Assembly: GCA_015493525.1 (NCBI GenBank)
Contig: WGCY01000010.1
Location: forward strand, 1 to 64,000
Source: Bacteroidales bacterium
GTDB lineage: Bacteria; Bacteroidota; Bacteroidia; Bacteroidales; F082
Direction of reading: 5' to 3'
DNA: 64,000 nucleotides
Shown: positions 35,729 to 43,479 of the stretch, piece after piece
Layout: each line of letters begins with the position of its first letter
Position numbering within the stretch: the first letter of the stretch is position 1
Notes under the pieces: model-generated
Told to the model about the DNA's origin: nothing
What the model saw: only the letters and a program-made list of their open reading frames with translations
The model's database searches: none
Position numbers and translations under genes: made by a program

Positions 35729-37210
35729 TTACGTTGATACCGGAACCATCTGCTGCATCAAATCCTCCAGTTTAAACCTGACGACACCCGAACGTGTATC
35801 GGAAGCGGCATAGGGCAGGACAATCCATTCGTTGTGCAGCAATGCGCCACAGGAATAGACCACATTGGGGACATATCCGTTGCGCTCTGCTTCGCGGGGA
35901 ATCAGCAAAGGCTCTTGTAACTCGGCAATAACTTTAGAGGGGTCTTTGAGGTCAAGTAAAATTGCGCCCAGTGAGTAAGTACGCACAGGCCCCACGCCAT
36001 GTGTAAGCAACAACCAGCCTTTTTTCGTTTTGATGGGTGCACCACTGTTGCCTATCTGTATAAATTCCCAAAAATATTTTGGTTCACGAATTAATACGGG
36101 GTTTTCCCAATAGTTCAAACTGTCGCTATACATTAAAAAAAGGTTCTCGTTATCGTTTCGCGATATCATCGCATATTTACCGTTGATTTTCCTGGGGAAC
36201 AGTGCCATGCCTTTATTTTGCGAACCGGGGCCGGTCATGGTCTTGATTTTAAACCGATAGAAGTCTTTGGTCTCAATGAGCTGGGGCAGAATAGAAATAC
36301 CATTGAATGCCGTGTAAGGCGCATAATAAGTGTAGGAGCCATCGCCGTTGCTGTAAGCCACAAAGCGGGCATCTTCTATGGCACGGATATCCGTGGTTGA
36401 TCGCGGAAAAATAGCCCGTTCCGAAATATCAGATTCCTCGTTGAATTCAATTTCATAGTTTGAACGGATGATCCAGTAAAGGGTGTCAATTGCCGTTTCC
36501 TCTTCCTTGGTAAGCGTTCCCTTTTCTTTAAAACGCCTGACACTCTCATCCAGCTCATCGGTAGTAAAAGCATCCAGCAGCTCATCAAAGATGGGTTTTA
36601 CCAAATCATAATGCCCCATATCTGACAACTTCATGATAAAATCCTGTTTGCTGTATTCCACGGAATGGATAATTTTGGCCATTTCCACAAGGTGGCTGAT
36701 GCTATCCATTTGGATATTCCCCTCTTCGTCAAGGATACCACTGCGAAACACCACCGACGACATGTGCCCCTCGCCAACAGCCCTGAAACTCAGTATCACT
36801 TTCAGGTTTTTCCCGGTAATGGCCGCTTCGGTCTGAAATGGATGGGGAACAATGGAAGGATTAAACAAAGCCGCTGATTCGATGGAATATTCAAGTGTAA
36901 AATAAGCCCCAAGAAGCAGTTTGGATTCAAGGGAAAGGTCATTGTAAATGGTAACGTTAAGATGACGGATAATCTCGTCAAAATTATCCTTAAAAATTCG
37001 TTTTATGTTCTTATGACGGTCCTTAAAATTAAGGATAACCTGTTCGAGGATACGGTTTTTATCTTTATCGGAAAGATTGAGTACACGATCGAACACCTTG
37101 TTAATCCGGCTTTCGTTTAATCCGAAAAGTTTTGTAATGACCCGGCTTTCATCAGGCAAAAAGGAGAGCTTCTGCCGGTAAATCCTGACTTTACTATGGG
37201 CGTAATTCAT
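35729..37210 (-). CDS. Long-form GH130 family protein
   Basis: 493 residues: an N-terminal ~165-residue helical extension (FDRVLNLSDKDKNRILEQVI) precedes the GH130 propeller. The family Asp is kept in RAIEDARFVAYSNGDG, and GNSGAPIKTKKGWLLLTHGVG with GYVPNVVYSCGAL match the substrate site. Differences from the short GH130 at 33.5 kb suggest another linkage or chain length. Intracellular, no signal peptide. Confidence 0.88.
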   Translation of the reverse strand: MNYAHSKVRIYRQKLSFLPDESRVITKLFGLNESRINKVFDRVLNLSDKDKNRILEQVILNFKDRHKNIKRIFKDNFDEIIRHLNVTIYNDLSLESKLLLGAYFTLEYSIESAALFNPSIVPHPFQTEAAITGKNLKVILSFRAVGEGHMSSVVFRSGILDEEGNIQMDSISHLVEMAKIIHSVEYSKQDFIMKLSDMGHYDLVKPIFDELLDAFTTDELDESVRRFKEKGTLTKEEETAIDTLYWIIRSNYEIEFNEESDISERAIFPRSTTDIRAIEDARFVAYSNGDGSYTYYAPYTAFNGISILPQLIETKDFYRFKIKTMTGPGSQNKGMALFPRKINGKYAMISRNDNENLFLMYSDSLNYWENPVLIREPKYFWEFIQIGNSGAPIKTKKGWLLLTHGVGPVRTYSLGAILLDLKDPSKVIAELQEPLLIPREAERNGYVPNVVYSCGALLHNEWIVLPYAASDTRSGVVRFKLEDLMQQMVPVST

Positions 37211-37278
37211 AAACAGTTTTTATTAAGCGAAAATAAATGTTTCAACACCGAAAACGGACGCAAGTTAAACAACAAATT

Positions 37279-38079
37279 TTATTTATTGTAACACCTTACG
37301 GCAAAATCCCGTAAAACAGGGAAAATTTCTCCGGGAGCCTCTACAAAACCCATGTGCCCTGTATTGTCAAGAATAACTGCCTCAGCATGAGGAGGAAGTG
37401 CAAGTTGCGGCAATATTTTTTCCATAGGGATACGGGAATCCTGCTTTCCCACAACGAAAAAAACCGGAAAGCCGATATTTCTCAATAATTCAAGGCTGCC
37501 CTCCCGGTTACGCATGCCTGCCAATGCGGCAATTGTGCCCTGTTGTGGTGTTTGAAACGACATTTGCCGGAGGCGGGCAATTTCTTTGGCATAACGTTCC
37601 ACATTGTTTTCCGCAAAAAGCAAAGGAATAAACCGGGCAATGAAATCTTTATGGTCTTTTTTGACCACCTCGATGGTCCGCAAACGGTTTTGTTTTACCT
37701 CTTCGTTGTCGGCATCGGCCTGCGAATGAAACAACACCATGCCCTGAAGTAATTCAGGAAATTTTCTTGCAAAAGCCAGTGACACATACCCGCCCATGGA
37801 ATGGCCAATCAATAATGTTTTGGTAATATTTTCGACATCAAGCACGGCTTTTACGGCATCGGCCATAAACGGCATACTGTGATGATCACTATAAACGGAT
37901 GTCTTTCCAAAGCCGGGCAAATCAACGGCAATGATTTTAAAATAAGGCTTCAGGAAGTCAATAAAACCATCCCAGATATGAATATTTTCCAGAAATCCAT
38001 GCAATAACACAACGGGACTTCCCTCCCCTTCTACAAGATAATTTACCTGCCCCTTGTTCCAGCTAATCTTTCTTTCCAT
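37279..38079 (-). CDS. Alpha/beta hydrolase
   Basis: 266 residues. Oxyanion segment VVLLHGFLENIHIW, nucleophile Ser in LLIGHSMGGYVSLAFA, acid in VVGKQDSRIP and catalytic His in ILDNTGHMGFVEAP. The full triad is present. Close to generic esterase/haloalkane-type hydrolases; substrate unknown. Stands alone between the mannoside block and the ATPase region. Confidence 0.9.
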   Translation of the reverse strand: MERKISWNKGQVNYLVEGEGSPVVLLHGFLENIHIWDGFIDFLKPYFKIIAVDLPGFGKTSVYSDHHSMPFMADAVKAVLDVENITKTLLIGHSMGGYVSLAFARKFPELLQGMVLFHSQADADNEEVKQNRLRTIEVVKKDHKDFIARFIPLLFAENNVERYAKEIARLRQMSFQTPQQGTIAALAGMRNREGSLELLRNIGFPVFFVVGKQDSRIPMEKILPQLALPPHAEAVILDNTGHMGFVEAPGEIFPVLRDFAVRCYNK

Positions 38080-38201
38080 GACTTAAATTTTTTGTAAAAA
38101 TAAGCAGATTCAGGAAAACATGGGCCATCCTGAAAAACAGCAGATGTTAAAAATTTTTGAAAAACCGAAAGCTTTTCGAGGCAAGCAACCATCCCGCAAA
38201 A

Positions 38202-38282
38202 CAGGATATTTTTTATTTAGTAAATGAAAATTATCGGATATTTTTCGTTTATCAAATGAAAATTATCGGATATTTTTCGTTT
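38202..38282 (+). repeat. 32-bp tandem repeats upstream of the DUF4143 ATPase gene
   Basis: The 29-base sequence beginning AAATGAAAATTATCGG and ending TTTTTCGTTT occurs at 38222-38250 and again, identical, at 38254-38282 (period 32). A partial, diverged copy (GGATATTTTTTATTTAGT) precedes them at 38204-38221. The array ends 4 bases before the -33 TTG of the ATPase promoter, where operator or activator sites would sit. Confidence 0.9.
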
Positions 38283-38286
38283 TCAC

Positions 38287-38317
38287 TTGTTTTATTATCT
38301 TTTTTATCCTAATTTAG
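38287..38317 (+). promoter_or_regulatory. Promoter of the DUF4143 ATPase gene
   Basis: TTG at 38287-38289, a 20-base spacer, then TAATTTAG at 38310-38317 (one mismatch to TAnnTTTG). The spacing is ideal. It lies 23 bases before the ATG and directly after the tandem repeats. Confidence 0.65.
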
Positions 38318-38340
38318 CTCCCTGAACAAAAGGACAAGAA

Positions 38341-39564
38341 ATGCGAAAAAGGAAGTTATACAATGAGGTAAAGCGTCATGTTGCAGAAAAGGAATACACC
38401 GTCATCACCGGGGCAAGGCAAACGGGGAAAACAACACTGCTGATGCAGTTGCAGGAAGATTTGCTGTCAGAAAATAAAAATGTGCGTTATATATCTCTTG
38501 AAGATCCCGATATACTCTCCGGCTTGAACGACCATCCCGAGAATATTTTTAACTATCTAACGTTGAACGGGAAGGATAAAACCTATTTGTTACTTGATGA
38601 GATACAGTATCTTGACAATCCATCCAACTTCCTGAAATTTCTTTTTGATAAATATGCTTCCCGTTTAAAAATTGTGGCAACCGGTAGTAGTGCTTTTTAC
38701 ATTGACAGGAAATTTAAAGATTCGCTAGCCGGGAGGAAACGTCTGTTTACCCTTTACACCCTCGATTTTGATGAGTTTTTGGAGTTTAAAACAGAAAGTA
38801 CAAGTTTGACCGAAGAACTTATAGAAATAAGAAAAAATGAAAAATATCAATCACTCAAAAGGCGTGAGCTTAGTATTCTTTTTAGCGAATATTTAACGTT
38901 TGGAGGATACCCGGCAGTAGTACTGTCCAATACCCCGGAGAAAAAGAAACTTTTACTAAAAGACCTCGTGCATTCTTACCTTCAAAAAGATATTTTAGAA
39001 TCCCGGGTCAGAGATGAAAAAAATTTTTACAGCTTATTGATTTTACTGGCAAGCCAGGCCGGAAACATACTCAATATGAATGAACTATCAAACACTTTGG
39101 GTATATCAGTAACCGCCGTGGAGAATTATATTTATATCTTGCAAAAATCATTTCATGTCCACCTCATCCGCCCTTTTCATACGAATATCCGAAAGGAATT
39201 GACAAAAATGCCCAAAATCTATTTTAACGATATTGGGTTCAGAAATACGATACTAAATAGTTACCAAAGTATTGAAACCAGGTTGGACAAAGGTGCCCTG
39301 ATTGAAAATTATGCTTTCATCCGGCTGCGCCAAAAAGTAGGACAGGAATATTTAAAATTCTGGAGAACAACAGGGGGGAACGAGATTGATTTTATTATCA
39401 ATGTCCCTGGAAAATCTAAAAAAGAAGCCATCGAAATAAAATTCAACAGTACCTCATTTAATAAAAAGAAATACAAAAAATTTCTTGAGATATATCCTGA
39501 ATTCACTTTGAATGTCCGTGCATTGACAGCCAAAAATAATGCCACGGATATTCTGGCTTTATAA
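38341..39564 (+). CDS. AAA+ ATPase with DUF4143 domain
   Basis: 407 residues. AAA domain with Walker A VITGARQTGKTTLL (about residues 20-33), Walker B TYLLLDEIQYL and sensor ATGSSAFYI; the middle segment ILNMNELSNTLGISVTAVENYI is a winged-helix-like DNA-binding motif; the C-terminal DUF4143 region ends with WRTTGGNEIDFII, a PD-(D/E)XK-like pattern followed by AIEIKF. These ATPases are abundant and patchily distributed in Bacteroidota and archaea; their role is unknown. The GC content is lower than that of its neighbours, suggesting recent acquisition. Confidence 0.92.
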   Translation: MRKRKLYNEVKRHVAEKEYTVITGARQTGKTTLLMQLQEDLLSENKNVRYISLEDPDILSGLNDHPENIFNYLTLNGKDKTYLLLDEIQYLDNPSNFLKFLFDKYASRLKIVATGSSAFYIDRKFKDSLAGRKRLFTLYTLDFDEFLEFKTESTSLTEELIEIRKNEKYQSLKRRELSILFSEYLTFGGYPAVVLSNTPEKKKLLLKDLVHSYLQKDILESRVRDEKNFYSLLILLASQAGNILNMNELSNTLGISVTAVENYIYILQKSFHVHLIRPFHTNIRKELTKMPKIYFNDIGFRNTILNSYQSIETRLDKGALIENYAFIRLRQKVGQEYLKFWRTTGGNEIDFIINVPGKSKKEAIEIKFNSTSFNKKKYKKFLEIYPEFTLNVRALTAKNNATDILAL

Positions 39565-39586
39565 CTTTAACTTAAAACTCATTCCA

Positions 39587-40051
39587 TTGAAAACTATTTT
39601 ATTTATAGGTGGTTACAACTCGCAAGGCGGCAAAGCCGAAACATTACGGCAGAAAAAAGGCTGGAAAGTCCATGCTCTCCTCCCCGATTACGACAAAGGG
39701 CTAAAGCAATGGATTGAAGCGGCAGACAAAATACTGAAGAAGTATCCCATTGACGAAATTCACGCCTCCTCCACCGGCTCACTGGTAGCTTGCCGGTTTC
39801 CACACAAAAAGGTGTTGTACAGCCCGGTAATCGACCCTTTCCATCAACTACGAGAACCACTTTTCACGAAAAAATTTCTTAATGAAGCAACTGTCATTGA
39901 ACAATGTAACGCCTGCACCCTCATTATCCCCGAAGATGATGATGTGCTGTTCAATAACATTACACTGGCGTTTTGCCGGAAAAATAACATCACACCCATC
40001 GTTTCTATAAATGATGACCATCGGCTGACACGCTATTTTGGAAGCTTGTAA
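39587..40051 (+). CDS. Small alpha/beta-hydrolase-fold protein (YqiA/RBBP9-like)
   Basis: About 154 residues from a TTG start at 39587 (Met-KTILFIGGYNSQGG). The only ATG, at 39539, would add 16 unlike residues and overlap the ATPase gene by 26 bases. FIGGYNSQGGKAETLR resembles the oxyanion loop of UPF0227/YqiA, and IHASSTGSLVACRF the nucleophile elbow, but with Ser-Thr-Gly-Ser instead of Ser-Leu-Gly-Gly. A late DDHRL may hold the His. Function unknown. Confidence 0.65.
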   Translation: MKTILFIGGYNSQGGKAETLRQKKGWKVHALLPDYDKGLKQWIEAADKILKKYPIDEIHASSTGSLVACRFPHKKVLYSPVIDPFHQLREPLFTKKFLNEATVIEQCNACTLIIPEDDDVLFNNITLAFCRKNNITPIVSINDDHRLTRYFGSL

Positions 40052-40190
40052 TCCACGACAGGGATAGGGATAGGCTTCGTGCGTTCAATCTGTAAATACG
40101 ACCCTGTTTCACACCAAAATAATATTTGGCCTATTTCATTAAATTCCCCGAAAAATTAATAGTTTTACAAAAATTAAAAAAAACTTCATC

Positions 40191-40796
40191 ATGACAACAG
40201 AAAATTCAGCATTAATGAAAATGGCCCGTGAGTCGCTCAAAGGAAACTGGGGGCTTGCCATCGGCGCTTTTTTTGTCGTTTTTTTAATCGGAGGAGCTGT
40301 TCAATCCATTCACAGAGGGGGTGGTGGTATCCTTTATTTAATCATTGGCGGGCCTTTTGCCCTCGGCATGGCCCTTTTTTCACTTTCCTATTCCCGTCAT
40401 CAGGAGCCGAGGTTTGAGCAGATTTTTGAAGGATTTCGTGACTTCGGGAGGGCTTTAGGTGCTTATCTGCTCATCACTTTGTATGTTTTACTATGGTCAC
40501 TCCTGTTGATTGTTCCAGGAATTATTGCCGCCCTTTCTTATTCAATGACCTTTTTCATCATGACAGATGACCCTGCCATCAAGGCCACGGATGCCCTCAA
40601 AAAAAGCAAGCAAATGATGAACGGCTATAAAGGGAAACTGTTTGGGTTGTATTTGCGGTTTTTTGGCTGGGGACTGCTTTGTCTTTTGACACTTGGCATA
40701 GGCTTTTTGTGGTTGGCACCATGGGTGCATGTGACCACCGCCCATTTTTACGACGACATAAAAGACAACCCGGCCGTAGTTGTTAAAACAATTTAA
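40191..40796 (+). CDS. DUF975-type membrane protein
   Basis: 201 residues, about five hydrophobic helices. N-terminal MKMARESLKGNWGLAIGAFFV and central YSMTFFIMTDDPAIKATDALKKSKQMMNG are hallmarks of the DUF975 family (here split by loops). The family has no assigned function. It stands alone, convergent with the ATPase at 40.8-42 kb (43-base gap). Confidence 0.85.
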   Translation: MTTENSALMKMARESLKGNWGLAIGAFFVVFLIGGAVQSIHRGGGGILYLIIGGPFALGMALFSLSYSRHQEPRFEQIFEGFRDFGRALGAYLLITLYVLLWSLLLIVPGIIAALSYSMTFFIMTDDPAIKATDALKKSKQMMNGYKGKLFGLYLRFFGWGLLCLLTLGIGFLWLAPWVHVTTAHFYDDIKDNPAVVVKTI

Positions 40797-40839
40797 TCAT
40801 CAGGTTTTAAGTGAAAAGGCTCAAAGGTTATTCGTCAGT

Positions 40840-41979
40840 TTATCGCACAGAACGATATTGATTTTTCAGCCATCTTTTGTAAACAGGGTCCAGAATTTCC
40901 GGTTTCCCGGGGATTTGCTCATCAATAATTTCTTTATAGATAAGGGCTTTTTTTATTTGAATTACGTTGGAAGAACTATTCAAATGGTACTTGGTTATGG
41001 TGTCATTCGTAGTCAGCTTTTCCACGCCATCAATTAATGCCAGCAAAAAATTAATCTGGGAAGTAGTCAATGCTTCTGTAATGTTTTGAAAAAGGAGACT
41101 TAGCTGTAAAACCAACGATTCAATGGCTTCATTAATAATCTTATCTGTTATTTTTTTGCCACTTCTGAGCCAGCAATTTTGTGCCAGTTGTTGAACGTAA
41201 TACGGGTGATTTTCAACAAGAAAGGCAATGTGGGATGCCTGTTTTTTTGTAATTGATTTACCGGTAGAGCCAAACCTTTCCCTGATAAAAGTTTCCCAAT
41301 ATTTTTCAGGGATTTTATTCAAAAACATCAAATCCCCAAATTTGTAAAAGGGCATGGAAGGAGAAGCGAAAACTTCCATGAGCATATGCCGCTTGCTTCC
41401 ATACAAACAGTAGGATGTGTGTTGCTGAGTTTGCCAAAACGACCGGGTTTTCTTTTGAAAGGCTAACGAATTATCAAAAAAGCCAATATTTTGAAATTCA
41501 TCAATGCAGACAATGAAATTGTAACCTTTCGCTTTGGCAATAGTTTCGGGCAGGTTCAGAATTTCATCCGGTTGCTTTTTAATCTCCGACCAGTCAAGCC
41601 CGAAACTGAATTCCTGTTGTGCATCTGGTGAAAACGTTATTTTGGGAGTCCATTGTTTTAAGAATCTTTTTGTGTCAGCGATAAGTTCTTCCATTTTTCC
41701 CGAGACTTCTTTGAATATCTTCTCCGACAGGATTTTATAAAAATCCTCTTCGGTACGAATATTGAACATGTCGAGATAAATAACTTTTATCCGGCGATTT
41801 TCTTTCGATATCTCCTCACCGGCTTTTTTTACCAGCGACGATTTCCCCCATCGTCGGGGAGAAATTAACAGGGTGTTTATTCCGGAAAGAAAGTTCTGCT
41901 TTAAATGGCGCAATTCATCCTCCCTGTCCGTAAAATTTTTATCAGTAGCCAGTTTCCCGAAAACAAAAGGTGTTTCCAT
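40840..41979 (-). CDS. Archaeal-type ATPase (ATPase_2 family)
   Basis: About 379 residues from Met at 41979 (METPFVFGKLATDKNFTDRE). An ATG 18 bases upstream (41997) falls within the promoter -7 element and is unlikely. Walker A LLISPRRWGKSSLV, Walker B FIVCIDEFQNI, sensor ending SKRHMLMEVF, and a C-terminal winged-helix region (ITKYHLNSSSNVIQIKKALI, then PVYKRWLKNQYR). Its ATPase family differs from that of the DUF4143 gene 1.3 kb away, yet both share tandem repeats at the promoter. Function unknown. Confidence 0.9.
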   Translation of the reverse strand: METPFVFGKLATDKNFTDREDELRHLKQNFLSGINTLLISPRRWGKSSLVKKAGEEISKENRRIKVIYLDMFNIRTEEDFYKILSEKIFKEVSGKMEELIADTKRFLKQWTPKITFSPDAQQEFSFGLDWSEIKKQPDEILNLPETIAKAKGYNFIVCIDEFQNIGFFDNSLAFQKKTRSFWQTQQHTSYCLYGSKRHMLMEVFASPSMPFYKFGDLMFLNKIPEKYWETFIRERFGSTGKSITKKQASHIAFLVENHPYYVQQLAQNCWLRSGKKITDKIINEAIESLVLQLSLLFQNITEALTTSQINFLLALIDGVEKLTTNDTITKYHLNSSSNVIQIKKALIYKEIIDEQIPGKPEILDPVYKRWLKNQYRSVR

Positions 41980-41994
41980 ATCTCTCTTTTCCAG

Positions 41995-42025
41995 CAAAGA
42001 TAGGTAATAAATTTATTAGTAACAA
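41995..42025 (-). promoter_or_regulatory. Promoter of the ATPase_2 gene, overlapped by repeats
   Basis: On the minus strand TTG (42025-42023), a 20-base spacer, then TATCTTTG (42002-41995). The spacer and the -33 are made of the repeat unit, so anything binding the repeats would cover the promoter. Confidence 0.7.
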
Positions 42026-42067
42026 ATTTATTAGTAAGTATTTTCTTAGTAAGATATTTATTACTTG
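42008..42067 (-). repeat. 15-bp tandem repeats on the ATPase_2 promoter
   Basis: Plus-strand units TAAATTTATTAGTAA (42008-42022), CAAATTTATTAGTAA (42023-42037), GTATTTTCTTAGTAA (42038-42052) and a degenerate fourth (42053-42067) repeat exactly every 15 bases. The core is TTAGTAA. The outermost unit covers the gatD stop codon. Confidence 0.88.
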
Positions 42068-43446
42068 TGTACTTTCCGGATAAATTCTTCCACTTCCGGC
42101 ACGCCTCCCTGATAAATCAGATAACCATTATAAGGTTCCCGTAAAGTAATTTCGTCATTTACCGGCGTGAGCATCATCTCTTTTACCTTTTGCGGATTGT
42201 TGGTTTGTCCAAGTATCCAGCTCAGTTTTACCCAGGCCACTTCGGGCAACATGTTTCCGGCAGGAACAATGCCGCGTGCCATCATGTCGCGGCCCGTATC
42301 GTACACAAACATTTGCACATAGCCCCACAGCGTTTGCAAAGTCATAAACATATGAATTCCTTTGGCATGGGCACGCTCAATGGCGGGATACAACTCTTTG
42401 TTCACATGCCCCAGGCCGGTCCCCACAAAAATAATCCCTTCGTATCCTTTGTCAATCATAGCGTCTAATACATCCGGATGCATCCCGGGATAGTAATAAA
42501 GCATGGTAACTTTCTCGCTGAAATAGGGCAAAATCTTCACATTTTTGTCTGCACGGCGTTTGTTGTAGTGCTTTTTGATGGGAATAATTTCTTTCCGGCT
42601 GACACGAGCCAGCGGTGTGTCACCAATGGTGCGAAAAGTAGAGCGATAAGAGGAGTGCATTTTTCTAACACGCGTACCTTTGTGCAGCAAGCCATACTCA
42701 TCGGAGGTAGGGCCAAACATACAAACCATCACTTCCGCAATATCAGAATGTCCGGCGGCTTTCATGGCGTGCATCAGGTTCAGGGCGGCATCGGAGCTGG
42801 GACGGTCGGACGAACGCTGCGAGCCTACCAGCACTACCGGCACCGGCAGGTTCTGACACATAAACGTCAGGGCTGCCCCGGTGTGATGCAGGGTATCCGT
42901 CCCATGACCGATAACAATGCCGTCGATACCTTTTTCTATCTCGGTTCCGATAGCTTTGGCCAAAGCGATATATTGTTTGGGACCCATATTTTCGCTGAAA
43001 ACAGCAAATACCTTTTCTGTTTCGAGGTTACAAATATCTGCCAGTTCAGGAACAGCCCCATAAAGCTCACCCGGCGAAAAAGCCGGGATGACAGCACCCG
43101 TACGGTAATCGAGCCGAGAAGCAATGGTACCGCCCGTTCCCAGCAGCTTAACCCTCGGCAGGCCGGGGGTAATGGGAAATTCCTTTTCGGGAATTTTGTA
43201 ATGTGCTTTTTTATAGCCCGTTTCCCGCATCTTTTTCACGGTTTTCACATCAAGGCCAATGTTGTAACCGGTGGCAATTTTCAGTACAATGTGCTGGTCG
43301 TCATCATTTTCGGACCGGGGAAGGACAGTTCCGTCAAAATGTCCACGGGTGGTTTCGATGACGGCCGTACCCCACACGCGAACCTTAAATTTTTTGAGCA
43401 ATGCCAGCGCATCGCCTTTGTATCCCTGAAAAATATCGTTGTCCAT
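42061..43446 (-). CDS. gatD: Glu-tRNA(Gln) amidotransferase subunit D
   Basis: 461 residues. N-terminal ~85-residue beta domain typical of GatD (FKVRVWGTAVIETTRGHFDGTVLP), then an asparaginase fold with both catalytic Thr sites: LLGTGGTIASRLDYRTGAV and GIVIGHGTDTLHHTGAALTF, and the Lys-bearing VVLVGSQRSSDRPSSDAAL. It releases ammonia from glutamine or asparagine for GatE. This two-part architecture distinguishes it from plain asparaginase such as the 27.6 kb gene. Downstream of gatE, 33-base gap. Confidence 0.95.
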   Translation of the reverse strand: MDNDIFQGYKGDALALLKKFKVRVWGTAVIETTRGHFDGTVLPRSENDDDQHIVLKIATGYNIGLDVKTVKKMRETGYKKAHYKIPEKEFPITPGLPRVKLLGTGGTIASRLDYRTGAVIPAFSPGELYGAVPELADICNLETEKVFAVFSENMGPKQYIALAKAIGTEIEKGIDGIVIGHGTDTLHHTGAALTFMCQNLPVPVVLVGSQRSSDRPSSDAALNLMHAMKAAGHSDIAEVMVCMFGPTSDEYGLLHKGTRVRKMHSSYRSTFRTIGDTPLARVSRKEIIPIKKHYNKRRADKNVKILPYFSEKVTMLYYYPGMHPDVLDAMIDKGYEGIIFVGTGLGHVNKELYPAIERAHAKGIHMFMTLQTLWGYVQMFVYDTGRDMMARGIVPAGNMLPEVAWVKLSWILGQTNNPQKVKEMMLTPVNDEITLREPYNGYLIYQGGVPEVEEFIRKVHK

Positions 43447-43479
43447 GCTGTTTGTTTTTGCTCGCTTTCGCGAAAATTC

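Noticed and set aside
38222-38282. Two 29-base direct repeats considered as a CRISPR array
   Set aside because: Only two full copies, separated by 3 bases instead of a spacer of about 30, and no cas genes.
38080-42067. The ATPase region as an insertion sequence or genomic island
   Set aside because: No transposase, integrase, terminal inverted repeats or target duplication were seen; only the low GC and repeats are suggestive.
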